Of a DNA stretch of 33,692 nucleotides, positions 27,266-33,692 are shown one piece after another. Numbering within the stretch: the first letter of the stretch is position 1; every line of letters starts with the position of its first letter. The notes under the pieces are model-generated. The model saw nothing but the letters and a program-made list of their open reading frames with translations, did not search any database and was not told where the DNA came from. The DNA is from Candidatus Rokubacteria bacterium 13_1_40CM_69_27 (GTDB taxonomy: Bacteria > Methylomirabilota > Methylomirabilia > Rokubacteriales > CSP1-6): the NCBI GenBank assembly GCA_001917535.1, contig MNEF01000098.1, positions 109,241 to 142,932 of the forward strand. The letters are read 5' to 3'. The position numbers and the translations under genes were made by a program.

Positions 27266-28623
27266 GGGATCGGAGCATCTGGCGCTGCCAGCAATGTGGC
27301 TTCGCCAGCCCGAAGCCCGGCACCTGCCCGGACTGCAAGCGCGCCGCCGGTGAGCTGGTGGCGCTGGTCGAGGAGCGCGTCGCGCCGCCGCCCGCCGCGC
27401 GGCGGGCGGCGCTGGCGCAGAGCCGGCCACGCCCGCTGCGCGACATCGCGATGGAGCGCAGCGACCGCATTCGCACCGGGATCGGCGAGCTGGACCGCGT
27501 GCTCGGCGGCGGCGTCGTGCCGGGATCCCTGGTGCTGATCGGCGGCGATCCGGGCATCGGGAAGAGCACATTGCTGTTGCAAACCGCGCGGGCCCTGGCG
27601 GCGACGGCCCCCCCCGTGCTCTACGTCTCCGCCGAAGAGTCGGCGGCCCAGGTGAAGCTGCGGGCCGAGCGGCTGGGGATCGGGGGCGACGGGCTGCTCC
27701 TGTGGGCGGAGAACGATCTCGCCCAGGTGCAGGCCGAGCTGGACTCCGTCAAGCCCCGGGCGCTCGTCATCGACTCCATCCAGACGGTGTTCCTTCCCGA
27801 GCTCGAATCGGCCCCCGGCAGCGTGGCCCAGGTGCGCGAGTGCGGCGCGCGCCTGATGACGCTCGCCAAGGGGCGCGACATGGCCGCGTTTCTCGTCGGT
27901 CACGTCACCAAGGAAGGCGCGCTGGCCGGGCCGCGCGTCCTCGAGCACCTCGTGGACACGGTGCTGTACTTCGAGGGCGAGCAGCACCACGCCTACCGCG
28001 TGCTCCGGGCCGTGAAGAATCGCTTCGGCTCCACCAACGAGATCGGGGTCTTCCAGATGGCCGACCGGGGCCTGGTGGAAGTGAAGAATCCGTCCGGCTT
28101 CTTCCTCGCCGAGCGGCCCAAGGACGCGCCGGGCTCGGTGATCGTCGCCGGCCTGGAGGGCACGCGGCCGCTGCTCCTCGAGTTGCAGGCGCTGGTCGCG
28201 CCCGCCTCGTTCGGCACCCCGCGCCGGACCGTGCTCGGCGCCGATTACAACCGCGTCTGCCTCCTCCTGGCGGTCTTGGAAAAGCGGGCCGGCGTGCCGC
28301 TGGCCAGTCAGGACGTCTTCGTGAACGTGGCGGGCGGCGGGCGCGTCGTGGAGCCGGCGGCGGACCTCGGCGTCGTGGTAGCCGCGGCGTCGAGCTATAT
28401 GGATCGCCCGGTGCGCGGTGACGTCGTGGTCGTGGGCGAAGTGGGGCTGACGGGGGAGGTTCGGGCGGTGACCGGGCTCATGGCGCGGCTGAGCGAGGCC
28501 GCGCAGCTCGGGTTCTCCGAGGCGGTGGTGCCCCAGAGCAATCTGATCGATGGTCCTCGGCTGCCGCTCCAGGCCCACGGCGTGGCCACGGTGCAGGCGG
28601 CCCTGGACGCCCTGCTGGGGTGA
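27262..28623 (+). CDS. radA: DNA repair protein RadA
   Basis: The 453-residue protein has an N-terminal zinc finger (Cys9, Cys12, Cys22, Cys25). Next is a RecA-like ATPase with Walker A GGDPGIGKSTLLL from about residue 94 and YVSAEESAAQVKLRAERL. The RadA-specific motif KNRFGSTNE is at 252-260. A C-terminal Lon-like domain contains VFVNVAGGGRVVEPAADLG and GEVGLTGEVRAV. RadA helps branch migration in recombinational repair. GTG 27262 overlaps the mlaD stop, and the Lys codons of the MlaD tail supply the purine-rich ribosome-binding region. Confidence 0.97.
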   Translation: MRDRSIWRCQQCGFASPKPGTCPDCKRAAGELVALVEERVAPPPAARRAALAQSRPRPLRDIAMERSDRIRTGIGELDRVLGGGVVPGSLVLIGGDPGIGKSTLLLQTARALAATAPPVLYVSAEESAAQVKLRAERLGIGGDGLLLWAENDLAQVQAELDSVKPRALVIDSIQTVFLPELESAPGSVAQVRECGARLMTLAKGRDMAAFLVGHVTKEGALAGPRVLEHLVDTVLYFEGEQHHAYRVLRAVKNRFGSTNEIGVFQMADRGLVEVKNPSGFFLAERPKDAPGSVIVAGLEGTRPLLLELQALVAPASFGTPRRTVLGADYNRVCLLLAVLEKRAGVPLASQDVFVNVAGGGRVVEPAADLGVVVAAASSYMDRPVRGDVVVVGEVGLTGEVRAVTGLMARLSEAAQLGFSEAVVPQSNLIDGPRLPLQAHGVATVQAALDALLG

Positions 28624-28627
28624 GGCG

Positions 28628-29635
28628 GTGACGCTCGCAATCATCCGCACCGCCGTCGTCGTGCTGGCGGGCTGGGCGGGCGCCGAGCTGGCGCCGGCGC
28701 TGGAGATCCCGGTGCCGGCCGGCGTCCTGGGAGGTGGCGTGCTCGGCGGCCTCGCCGTGTGGCTGGAGACGCGCGCTGTGGGCGTGCCCGTGGAGCGACT
28801 CTTCTGGGGCACCGTCGGCGGCTTCTTCGGGCTCATCGCCGGGCTGGCCGTGGGGGCGGCCGCGGCCTCGCTGATCCCGAACGCGGGCATGGCCGGGATG
28901 GGGCTGCCGGCGCTGCTTGGCGCCTACCTGGGCGCGGCGACGGCACTGCGCCGGCGGGCCGATCTCGAGGCCGTCTCGGCGGTGCTCTTCCCGGGGACGA
29001 CGCGGCGAAGCGAGCTCAGCAAGATCCTCGACACCTCCGTCATCATCGACGGCCGCATCGCGGACCTCTGCGAGACCGGCTTCATCGACGGCGTCCTGGT
29101 GGTACCGCAGTTCGTCCTGCGCGAGCTGCAGCAGATCGCCGACTCCTCGGACACCCTCCGGCGGAACCGCGGCAAGCGCGGCTTCGACGTTCTGCAGCGG
29201 CTGCAGCGCAGCGCCAAGGTCAAGGTGGAGATCACCGAGCTGGACTTCCCCCACGTCAAGGAGGTCGACCGCAAGCTCATCGAGCTGGGCAAGACGCTGG
29301 CCGGCAAGGTGCTGACGAACGACTATAACCTGAACAAGATGGCGGAGCTCTCCGGCGTGGCCGTCCTCAACGTCAACGAGCTGGCCAACGCGCTCAAGCC
29401 CGTCATGCTGCCCGGCGAGCTGCTGCACGTCCACGTGCTGCGCGAGGGCCGGGAGGCGGGACAGGGGGTGGCCTACCTGGACGACGGCACGATGATCGTC
29501 ATCGATCAGGGCAAGAGGTTCCTGGGCCAGGCCGTCGACGTCGCCGTGACGAGCGTGCTCCAGACGACGGCCGGCCGGATGATCTTCACGCGGCTCCGCG
29601 AGGACGAGCCGGGTTCGGGGCCCCGCGGTGCGTAG
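28628..29635 (+). CDS. YacL-like membrane protein with PIN and TRAM domains
   Basis: The 335-residue protein begins with about four hydrophobic segments (residues 1-105, for example LLGAYLGAATAL). The PIN ribonuclease-fold domain runs from about residue 133, with ILDTSVIIDGRIADLCETGF (catalytic Asp in LDTS), VVPQFVLRELQQIADSSD, and LTNDYNLNKMAELSG carrying the distal Asp. A TRAM nucleic-acid-binding domain follows from about 262 (LLHVHVLREGREAGQGVAYL). This is the architecture of Bacillus YacL, found next to ispD in many bacteria. Its substrate is unknown. GTG 28628 sits 4 nt after radA; its stop overlaps ispD by 8 nt. Confidence 0.93.
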   Translation: MTLAIIRTAVVVLAGWAGAELAPALEIPVPAGVLGGGVLGGLAVWLETRAVGVPVERLFWGTVGGFFGLIAGLAVGAAAASLIPNAGMAGMGLPALLGAYLGAATALRRRADLEAVSAVLFPGTTRRSELSKILDTSVIIDGRIADLCETGFIDGVLVVPQFVLRELQQIADSSDTLRRNRGKRGFDVLQRLQRSAKVKVEITELDFPHVKEVDRKLIELGKTLAGKVLTNDYNLNKMAELSGVAVLNVNELANALKPVMLPGELLHVHVLREGREAGQGVAYLDDGTMIVIDQGKRFLGQAVDVAVTSVLQTTAGRMIFTRLREDEPGSGPRGA

Positions 29636-30302
29636 CGTCGCGGTGGTCATCCCCGCGGGCGGGGTGGGAACGCGGCTCGGCCATCGCACGCCCAAGCAGT
29701 TCCTCAGGCTCGGGGGAGTGCCCATCCTCGTGGCCACCGCGCGTCACTTCGCGCGCCACCCGGCCGTGCAGGCGATCGTCGTCGCGGCGCCGGACGCCCA
29801 CGCCCGGCGGGCGGCGCGCGCCCTGGCGCGCCTCGGGCAGCGGGTGGCGGTGGTCGCGGGCGGGGCCACCCGGCAGGAGTCGGTATGGCGCGCGCTTCAG
29901 GCCACGCCGGCCCACGCCGAGATCGTCGTGGTCCACGATGCGGTCCGCCCGTTCATCACGCGCCGACTCATCGACGCCGTGCTGCGCGCCGCGCGCCGCC
30001 ACGGCGCCGCCATCTGCGCTCTGCCGATCGCCGAAACCGTGAAGCGCGTGCGGGGGGGATTCGCCGAGGAAACGCTCGACCGCTCGCAGCTCTGCGCCGT
30101 GCAGACCCCGCAGGCCTTCCGGGCGGCCCTCCTGCGCGAGGCGCACGAGAAGGCGCAGCGGGATGGGGTTGTGGGCACCGACGACGCCATGCTGGTCGAG
30201 CGCCTGGGCCATGCCGTGTGCGTCGTCCCCGGCAGCGAGATGAACGTGAAGATCACGACGCCGGCCGACCTCCGGCGGGCGCGCGCGTGGGTGCGGGCGT
30301 GA
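29628..30302 (+). CDS. ispD: 2-C-methyl-D-erythritol 4-phosphate cytidylyltransferase
   Basis: The 224-residue enzyme catalyses the CTP-dependent third step of the MEP isoprenoid pathway. The nucleotide-binding opening is VVIPAGGVGTRLGHRTPKQF with the conserved Arg and Lys. VVVHDAVRPFITRRLIDAV and LCAVQTPQAFRAALLREAH are diagnostic, as is the ending GSEMNVKITTPADL. GTG 29628 overlaps the PIN-TRAM gene by 8 nt. It is followed by ispF with a 4-nt overlap, the usual pairing although ispE acts between them. Confidence 0.97.
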   Translation: MRSVAVVIPAGGVGTRLGHRTPKQFLRLGGVPILVATARHFARHPAVQAIVVAAPDAHARRAARALARLGQRVAVVAGGATRQESVWRALQATPAHAEIVVVHDAVRPFITRRLIDAVLRAARRHGAAICALPIAETVKRVRGGFAEETLDRSQLCAVQTPQAFRAALLREAHEKAQRDGVVGTDDAMLVERLGHAVCVVPGSEMNVKITTPADLRRARAWVRA

Positions 30303-30778
30303 ACCGCGTGGGATTCGGCTTCGATCTGCATCCGCTGGCGCGTGACCGGACCCTGATTCTGGGGGGCGTGACCGTCCCCTCCGAGGTGGGCCTGCGCGGG
30401 CACTCCGATGCCGACGTGCTCGCCCACGCGGTGGGCGAGGCCCTGCTGGGCGCTCTGGCGCTCGGCGATCTCGGGCACCACTTCCCGGACACCGATCCGC
30501 AGTACCGCGGCGTCTCCAGTCTCGCCCTGCTGGAGCGTGTGATGGAGCTGGTGCGGGGGCGGGGTGGCCGGCTGGTGAACGTCGACGCCACGGTGCTGGC
30601 CCAGGCGCCGCGCCTGGCGCCGTACCTCCCCGAGATGGCCAAGCGACTGGCCGACGCGCTGGCGGTCCCCGTCGACGTCGTCAGCGTCAAGGCCAAGAGT
30701 CCCGAGGGCCTCGGTGTCGTGGGCCGCCGCGAGGGCATCGCCGCGATGGCCGTCGTCTCCGTCGAGGTGGGCGAGTGA
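30299..30778 (+). CDS. ispF: 2-C-methyl-D-erythritol 2,4-cyclodiphosphate synthase
   Basis: The 159-residue length is standard. Zinc ligands Asp and His are in GFGFDLHPL and the third in LRGHSDADVLAHAVGEALLG. LGDLGHHFPDTDPQYRG and the ending VSVKAKSPEGLGVVGRREG are classic IspF features. It forms trimers and makes the cyclodiphosphate of the MEP pathway. Start GTG 30299 shares bases with the ispD stop (GTGA); the upstream extension in the same frame is Arg/His-rich shadow. It overlaps cysS by 4 nt. Confidence 0.97.
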   Translation: MNRVGFGFDLHPLARDRTLILGGVTVPSEVGLRGHSDADVLAHAVGEALLGALALGDLGHHFPDTDPQYRGVSSLALLERVMELVRGRGGRLVNVDATVLAQAPRLAPYLPEMAKRLADALAVPVDVVSVKAKSPEGLGVVGRREGIAAMAVVSVEVGE

Positions 30779-32277
30779 GCGCTGGGGATCCCGACCGAGG
30801 GCCGGTGAAGATCTACAGCACGCTGACCCGCACCAAGGAGGAACTCGTCCCGCTGGCGCCCAAGGAGGTGCGGATGTACGTGTGCGGGGTGACCGTCTAC
30901 GGCGTCTCCCACGTCGGGCACGCCCGCAGCGCCATCGTCTTCGACGTGATCCGTCGGTATCTCGCCTTCAAGGGCTATCGCGTCACGTTCGTCAAGAACT
31001 TCACCGACGTGGACGACAAGATCATCAAGCGCGCCCAGGAAGAGGGTGTCTCGCCGTCGGAGCTGTCGGAGCGCTACATCGCCGAGTTCTACCAGGACAT
31101 GGAGGCAATCGGGGTCCTCCGCGCCGACATCGAGCCCAAGGCGACCGACCACATCCCCGAGATGATCGTGCTGATCGAGCGGCTGCTCGCCGGTGGCTTC
31201 GCCTACGTGGTGGACGGCGACGTCTACTTCGAGATCCGCCAGTTCCCCGGCTACGGACGCCTCAGTGGCAAGAACCTCGACGAGCTGTTGGCCGGCGCCC
31301 GGGTCGAGGTGGACGAGCGCAAGCGTGATCCCCGTGACTTCGCGCTCTGGAAATCGGCGAAGCCCGGCGAGCCGTCCTGGCCGAGCCCCTGGGGTGACGG
31401 GCGGCCCGGCTGGCACATCGAGTGCTCGGCCATGTCGATGCGGTACCTCGGCGAGTCCTTCGACATCCACGGCGGCGGCGAGGACCTGATGTTCCCCCAC
31501 CACGAGTGCGAGATCGCCCAGTCGGAGGCGGCGACGGGCCAGCCGTTCGCGCGGTACTGGATCCACAACGGGTTCGTGAACCTCGGCGCCGAGAAGATGT
31601 CGAAGTCCCTGGGCAACATCCTGACCATCAGGGAGCTCGTGAAGCGCCACGACCCCGACGCGCTGCGGCTGTGGCTCTTGGGCACCCACTACCGTAACCC
31701 TGTGGAGTTCGCCGAGGAGCGCGTGCGCGAGACCGCGCGGGCGCTCGAACGACTGCGAGGGCTCATCATCGAGGCGGAGCGTCTGTCGGTGCCCGGCATC
31801 GATGGCCGGTACCCCAACGCGCTGGAGCGTGGGTACCCCGAGGCTTGGCTCGCCGCGATCGGGCATGGCGAACTCACCAGACGGGCTCATCCGTGCGTCG
31901 AAAGGTTCACGGACGCGATGGACGATGACTTCAACACGCCCGGAGCCCTTGCCGCCCTGTTTGATTTGAGTCATGAGCTGTACCGGTATCGAGAGGCGGT
32001 CGGACAGGGCGGGAAAAGGGCGGACGCCTTCGCGAATGGAGTCCGTCTCCTGGCAAGACTCGGCTGGGCCCTCGGGCTCTTTCAGCGCCCAGCCGAGGGG
32101 GTGGCCCCATCGCCTGCCCGTGCCGCGCAGGCCGAACCCCTGGTCGCCGAGCGAGAACAGGCCCGGAACCAGCGAGACTGGAAGCGAGCCGATGAGCTTC
32201 GTGAGGCTCTTCGGAAGCTCGGCGCCACCGTGGAGGACACGCCGACCGGACCGCGCCTGAAGTGGGAGCGGACATGA
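30775..32277 (+). CDS. cysS: cysteinyl-tRNA synthetase
   Basis: The 500-residue class I synthetase has the zinc cysteine Cys37 in MYVCGVTVYG, the HIGH-type motif HVGHA at 46-50, the second zinc site Cys217 in GWHIECSAM, and HGGGEDLMFPHHECEIAQSE. The ATP loop KMSKS is at 274-278. It is longer than the E. coli enzyme (461 residues). Part of the excess is a segment near residues 340-375 (PGIDGRYPNALERGYPEAW) before the anticodon-binding region DAMDDDFNTPGALAALFDL. GTG 30775 overlaps ispF (GTGA), and the end overlaps rlmB (ATGA). Confidence 0.97.
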   Translation: MSAGDPDRGPVKIYSTLTRTKEELVPLAPKEVRMYVCGVTVYGVSHVGHARSAIVFDVIRRYLAFKGYRVTFVKNFTDVDDKIIKRAQEEGVSPSELSERYIAEFYQDMEAIGVLRADIEPKATDHIPEMIVLIERLLAGGFAYVVDGDVYFEIRQFPGYGRLSGKNLDELLAGARVEVDERKRDPRDFALWKSAKPGEPSWPSPWGDGRPGWHIECSAMSMRYLGESFDIHGGGEDLMFPHHECEIAQSEAATGQPFARYWIHNGFVNLGAEKMSKSLGNILTIRELVKRHDPDALRLWLLGTHYRNPVEFAEERVRETARALERLRGLIIEAERLSVPGIDGRYPNALERGYPEAWLAAIGHGELTRRAHPCVERFTDAMDDDFNTPGALAALFDLSHELYRYREAVGQGGKRADAFANGVRLLARLGWALGLFQRPAEGVAPSPARAAQAEPLVAEREQARNQRDWKRADELREALRKLGATVEDTPTGPRLKWERT

Positions 32278-33026
32278 GCGAGGCGGTGGCCTACGGTCGC
32301 AACCCTGTCCTCGCCCTGCTCCGGAGTCGCGCCCGGCGCGCGGACGAGGTGGCGGTGCTGGCCGGCGCGCGCGGGCCCCTGGCCGAGGTGGTAGCGCTGG
32401 CGCGGCGGGCGGGCGTGAAGGTTTCCTATCGCACGCGCGACCAGCTCACGGCGATGGCCGGCTCGCCCGATCATCAAGGGGCGGTGGCTCGGGTGGCGTC
32501 GGCGGAGTACGTCGACCTCGCCGCGCTCCTGCGCGTTCCCCAGGAGCGAGGCGAGGCCGCCTTCTTCCTGGCGCTGGATCAGATCCAGGATCCCCGCAAC
32601 CTGGGGGCGCTGCTGAGAACGGCCGACGGGTTCGGCGTGCACGGGGTCATCGTCCCGAAGCACCGCCAGGTCGGCCTCACGGACGCCGCCGCCCGGACCG
32701 CGATGGGGGCGCTCGAGACGGTGGCAGTGGCGCGGGAGGCCAATCTGGTCAGCGCCCTAGAGACTCTAAAGAAATCAGGCGTTTGGATCTATGGGGCCAC
32801 GGCGAGAGACGGCGTTTCCCCGTGGAGCGCCGACCTGAAAGGGCCGATCTGCCTGGTGCTCGGCAGCGAGGGGGAGGGATTGAGGCCGCTCGTCGCCCGG
32901 ACGTGCGACGTTCTGGTGACCATTCCCATGCTCGGGCGCGTTGGTTCACTGAACGTCTCCGCCGCCGGGGCTGTTCTCTGTTACGAGGTTACTCGCCAGC
33001 GCCAGACGGAGCCTAAAACTCCTTGA
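32274..33026 (+). CDS. rlmB: 23S rRNA (guanosine-2'-O-)-methyltransferase RlmB (SpoU family)
   Basis: The 250-residue protein has an N-terminal substrate-binding domain (YGRNPVLALLRS) and a SPOUT knot domain with the three SpoU motifs: NLGALLRTADGFGVHGVIV from residue 109, LVLGSEGEGLRPLV near 195, and IPMLGRVGSLNVSAAGAVLC near 222. RlmB 2'-O-methylates G2251 in the peptidyl-transferase P loop. ATG 32274 overlaps the cysS stop and has GGGAG upstream. The -35 box of the tRNA promoter covers its stop codon. A paralogous TrmH-type specificity is possible but less likely with this length and context. Confidence 0.93.
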   Translation: MSEAVAYGRNPVLALLRSRARRADEVAVLAGARGPLAEVVALARRAGVKVSYRTRDQLTAMAGSPDHQGAVARVASAEYVDLAALLRVPQERGEAAFFLALDQIQDPRNLGALLRTADGFGVHGVIVPKHRQVGLTDAAARTAMGALETVAVAREANLVSALETLKKSGVWIYGATARDGVSPWSADLKGPICLVLGSEGEGLRPLVARTCDVLVTIPMLGRVGSLNVSAAGAVLCYEVTRQRQTEPKTP

Positions 33027-33051
33027 CTTATTAAAAGCCGGAAACTAAAGT
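33023..33051 (+). promoter_or_regulatory. promoter of the tRNA-tuf operon
   Basis: TTGACT (33023-33028, 5/6) and TAAAGT (33046-33051, 4/6) are spaced by exactly 17 nt within the most A/T-rich stretch of the window. The -35 box includes the TGA stop of rlmB. Transcription would begin near 33058, just before tRNA-Thr. The G-poor discriminator (TTTTGTC) does not look like a typical GC-rich stringent discriminator. Confidence 0.7.
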
Positions 33052-33065
33052 GAAGTTTTGTCTGT

Positions 33066-33140
33066 GCTGGCGTAGCTCAGTGGAAGAGCAACTGCCTTGT
33101 AAGCAGTGGGTCGGGGGTTCAAGTCCTCCCGCCAGCGCCA
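33066..33140 (+). tRNA. tRNA-Thr (anticodon TGT)
   Basis: The acceptor GCTGGCG (33066-33072) pairs with CGCCAGC (33130-33136), followed by discriminator G and an encoded CCA (33138-33140). The anticodon stem ACTGC/GCAGT encloses CTTGTAA, giving TGT, reading ACA threonine codons. The D arm GCTC/GAGC and the T loop TTCAAGT are normal. It is first in the cluster, as thrU is in E. coli. Confidence 0.96.
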
Positions 33141-33179
33141 GCGTTTCCAAGGGGTTCGCATACACGTGCCGGCAGGTCT

Positions 33180-33265
33180 GGGGAGGTACCCAAGTGGCCA
33201 AAGGGGGCAGACTGTAAATCTGCTGGCGTACGCCTTCGGGGGTTCAAATCCTCCCCTCCCCACCA
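33180..33265 (+). tRNA. tRNA-Tyr (anticodon GTA)
   Basis: The acceptor GGGGAGG (33180-33186) pairs with CCTCCCC (33255-33261), then A and encoded CCA (33263-33265). The anticodon stem GCAGA/TCTGC holds CTGTAAA, giving GTA. A long variable arm (around TGGCGTACGCCTTCGG) marks a class II tRNA, as expected for bacterial tRNA-Tyr. Confidence 0.96.
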
Positions 33266-33292
33266 CTTGCGCGGACGGCCGGGGAGACAAGG

Positions 33293-33367
33293 GCGGGAAT
33301 AGCTCAGCGGTAGAGCGCCAGCCTTCCAAGCTGGGGGTCGCGGGTTCGAATCCCGTTTCCCGCTCCA
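33293..33367 (+). tRNA. tRNA-Gly (anticodon TCC)
   Basis: The acceptor GCGGGAA (33293-33299) pairs with TTCCCGC (33357-33363), discriminator T, encoded CCA (33365-33367). The anticodon stem CCAGC/GCTGG encloses CTTCCAA, giving TCC for GGA/GGG codons. The discriminator U is normal for tRNA-Gly. It matches glyT in the E. coli tufB operon. Confidence 0.96.
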
Positions 33368-33526
33368 CGTTTTGCGGGCTACAGGACGGCTGCGGGCCAC
33401 GGGGCGAGTCGCAGGGCGGGGCCCCTGCGCCCGAGGCGAGCGAAGCCTGAGGGCCCCGCGCCTCCGAGGCGAGCCAATGAGGAGTCTTGCGAGCGAGCCG
33501 ATGACGAAGTCGTTCCTGTGATCCGT
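33368..33526. repeat. 159-nt palindrome-rich spacer between tRNA-Gly and tRNA-Thr
   Basis: The spacer holds CGGGGCCC (33417-33424) against GGGCCCCG (33451-33458), an 8-bp stem enclosing a smaller AGGC/GCCT stem (33434-33437, 33445-33448). It continues with repeated GGCGAGC and GCGAGCC units up to about 33500. The other spacers in this cluster are 39 and 27 nt. I see no gene in it. It looks like an inserted palindromic element in a processed transcript. Confidence 0.55.
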
Positions 33527-33602
33527 GCCCATGTAGCTCAGTCGGCAGAGCGCGTCCTTGGTAAGGACGAGGTCTCCGGTTCAATCCCGGACATGGGCTC
33601 CA
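33527..33602 (+). tRNA. tRNA-Thr (anticodon GGT)
   Basis: The acceptor GCCCATG (33527-33533) pairs with CATGGGC (33592-33598), discriminator T, encoded CCA (33600-33602). The anticodon stem CGTCC/GGACG encloses TTGGTAA, giving GGT for ACC/ACU codons. It lies 41 nt before tuf, the place of thrT in the E. coli operon. Confidence 0.96.
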
Positions 33603-33643
33603 CCCTATTCGGGGGCGCCGCGGTCAACGGAGGTCACTGAGGC

Positions 33644-33692
33644 ATGGCGAAGGCGAAGTACGAGCGGACGAAGCCGCACGTGAACGTGGGGA
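33644..33692 (+). CDS. tuf: elongation factor Tu, N-terminal fragment (3' end outside window)
   Basis: ATG 33644 begins MAKAKYERTKPHVNVG, the invariant opening of bacterial EF-Tu just before its first GTP-binding loop. GGAGGT at 33629-33634 is a strong, well-placed ribosome-binding site. EF-Tu carries aminoacyl-tRNA to the ribosome, and cotranscription with four tRNA genes is the classic tufB arrangement. Only the first 16 codons are visible. Confidence 0.97.
   Translation, partial: MAKAKYERTKPHVNVG

Overview
The window is a G+C-rich bacterial chromosome segment in which every gene I can support lies on the + strand. Genes are packed tightly. Many junctions are 1-8 nt stop/start overlaps (ATGA, GTGA, TGATG), and about half of the start codons are GTG. 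The gene order (rpmE-prfA-prmC-murA-his, an mla lipid-transport locus, radA-PIN/TRAM-ispD-ispF-cysS-rlmB, and tRNA Thr-Tyr-Gly-Thr-tuf) together with a split ATP synthase locus fits a Gram-negative lineage near the former Deltaproteobacteria, or NC10/Methylomirabilota and Rokubacteria. That placement is inference from synteny and composition, not a database result.

Layout. 1-2529: tandem glycerophosphodiester phosphodiesterases (the first cut by the window edge) and glycerol kinase, a glycerophosphodiester-to-glycerol-3-phosphate route. 2603-6530: a complete Fbp/Afu-type ABC importer (binding protein, ATPase, fused double permease). 6640-8360: the membrane half of an F-type ATP synthase (AtpZ-like, AtpI, subunit a, subunit c), followed by the NADH sensor Rex (8397-9005). 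9194-14913: mfd, a parvulin-type lipoprotein chaperone and rho. 15127-18600: rpmE, prfA, prmC, murA. 18597-24004: hisG-hisD-hisB-hisH-hisA-hisF-hisIE; hisC and hisZ are absent here. 24012-27265: a lipoprotein, mlaE, mlaF and mlaD. 27262-33026: radA, a membrane PIN-TRAM protein, ispD, ispF, cysS, rlmB. 33066-33692: tRNA-Thr(TGT), tRNA-Tyr(GTA), tRNA-Gly(TCC), tRNA-Thr(GGT) and the first 16 codons of tuf.

Most of the window is core housekeeping. I do not see a phage, transposase, CRISPR array, toxin-antitoxin pair or defence island. The least explained material is short palindromic DNA between or inside genes. There is a 124-bp element with perfect 23-bp inverted ends between rex and mfd. A palindromic repeat after rho recurs in opposite orientation inside the 3' end of hisA, where it encodes the HisA tail and part of the hisF ribosome-binding site. 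A 159-nt palindromic spacer splits the otherwise conserved tRNA-tuf operon. Other points worth checking are a Rex-box-like palindrome over the start of the ATP synthase operon, Na+-type ligands in subunit c, and a binding protein that lacks the FbpA dityrosine.

No gene-free stretch exceeds about 195 bases outside the tRNA cluster. No classical hairpin-plus-T-run terminator was found. The presence of rho fits Rho-dependent termination, but this is inference.
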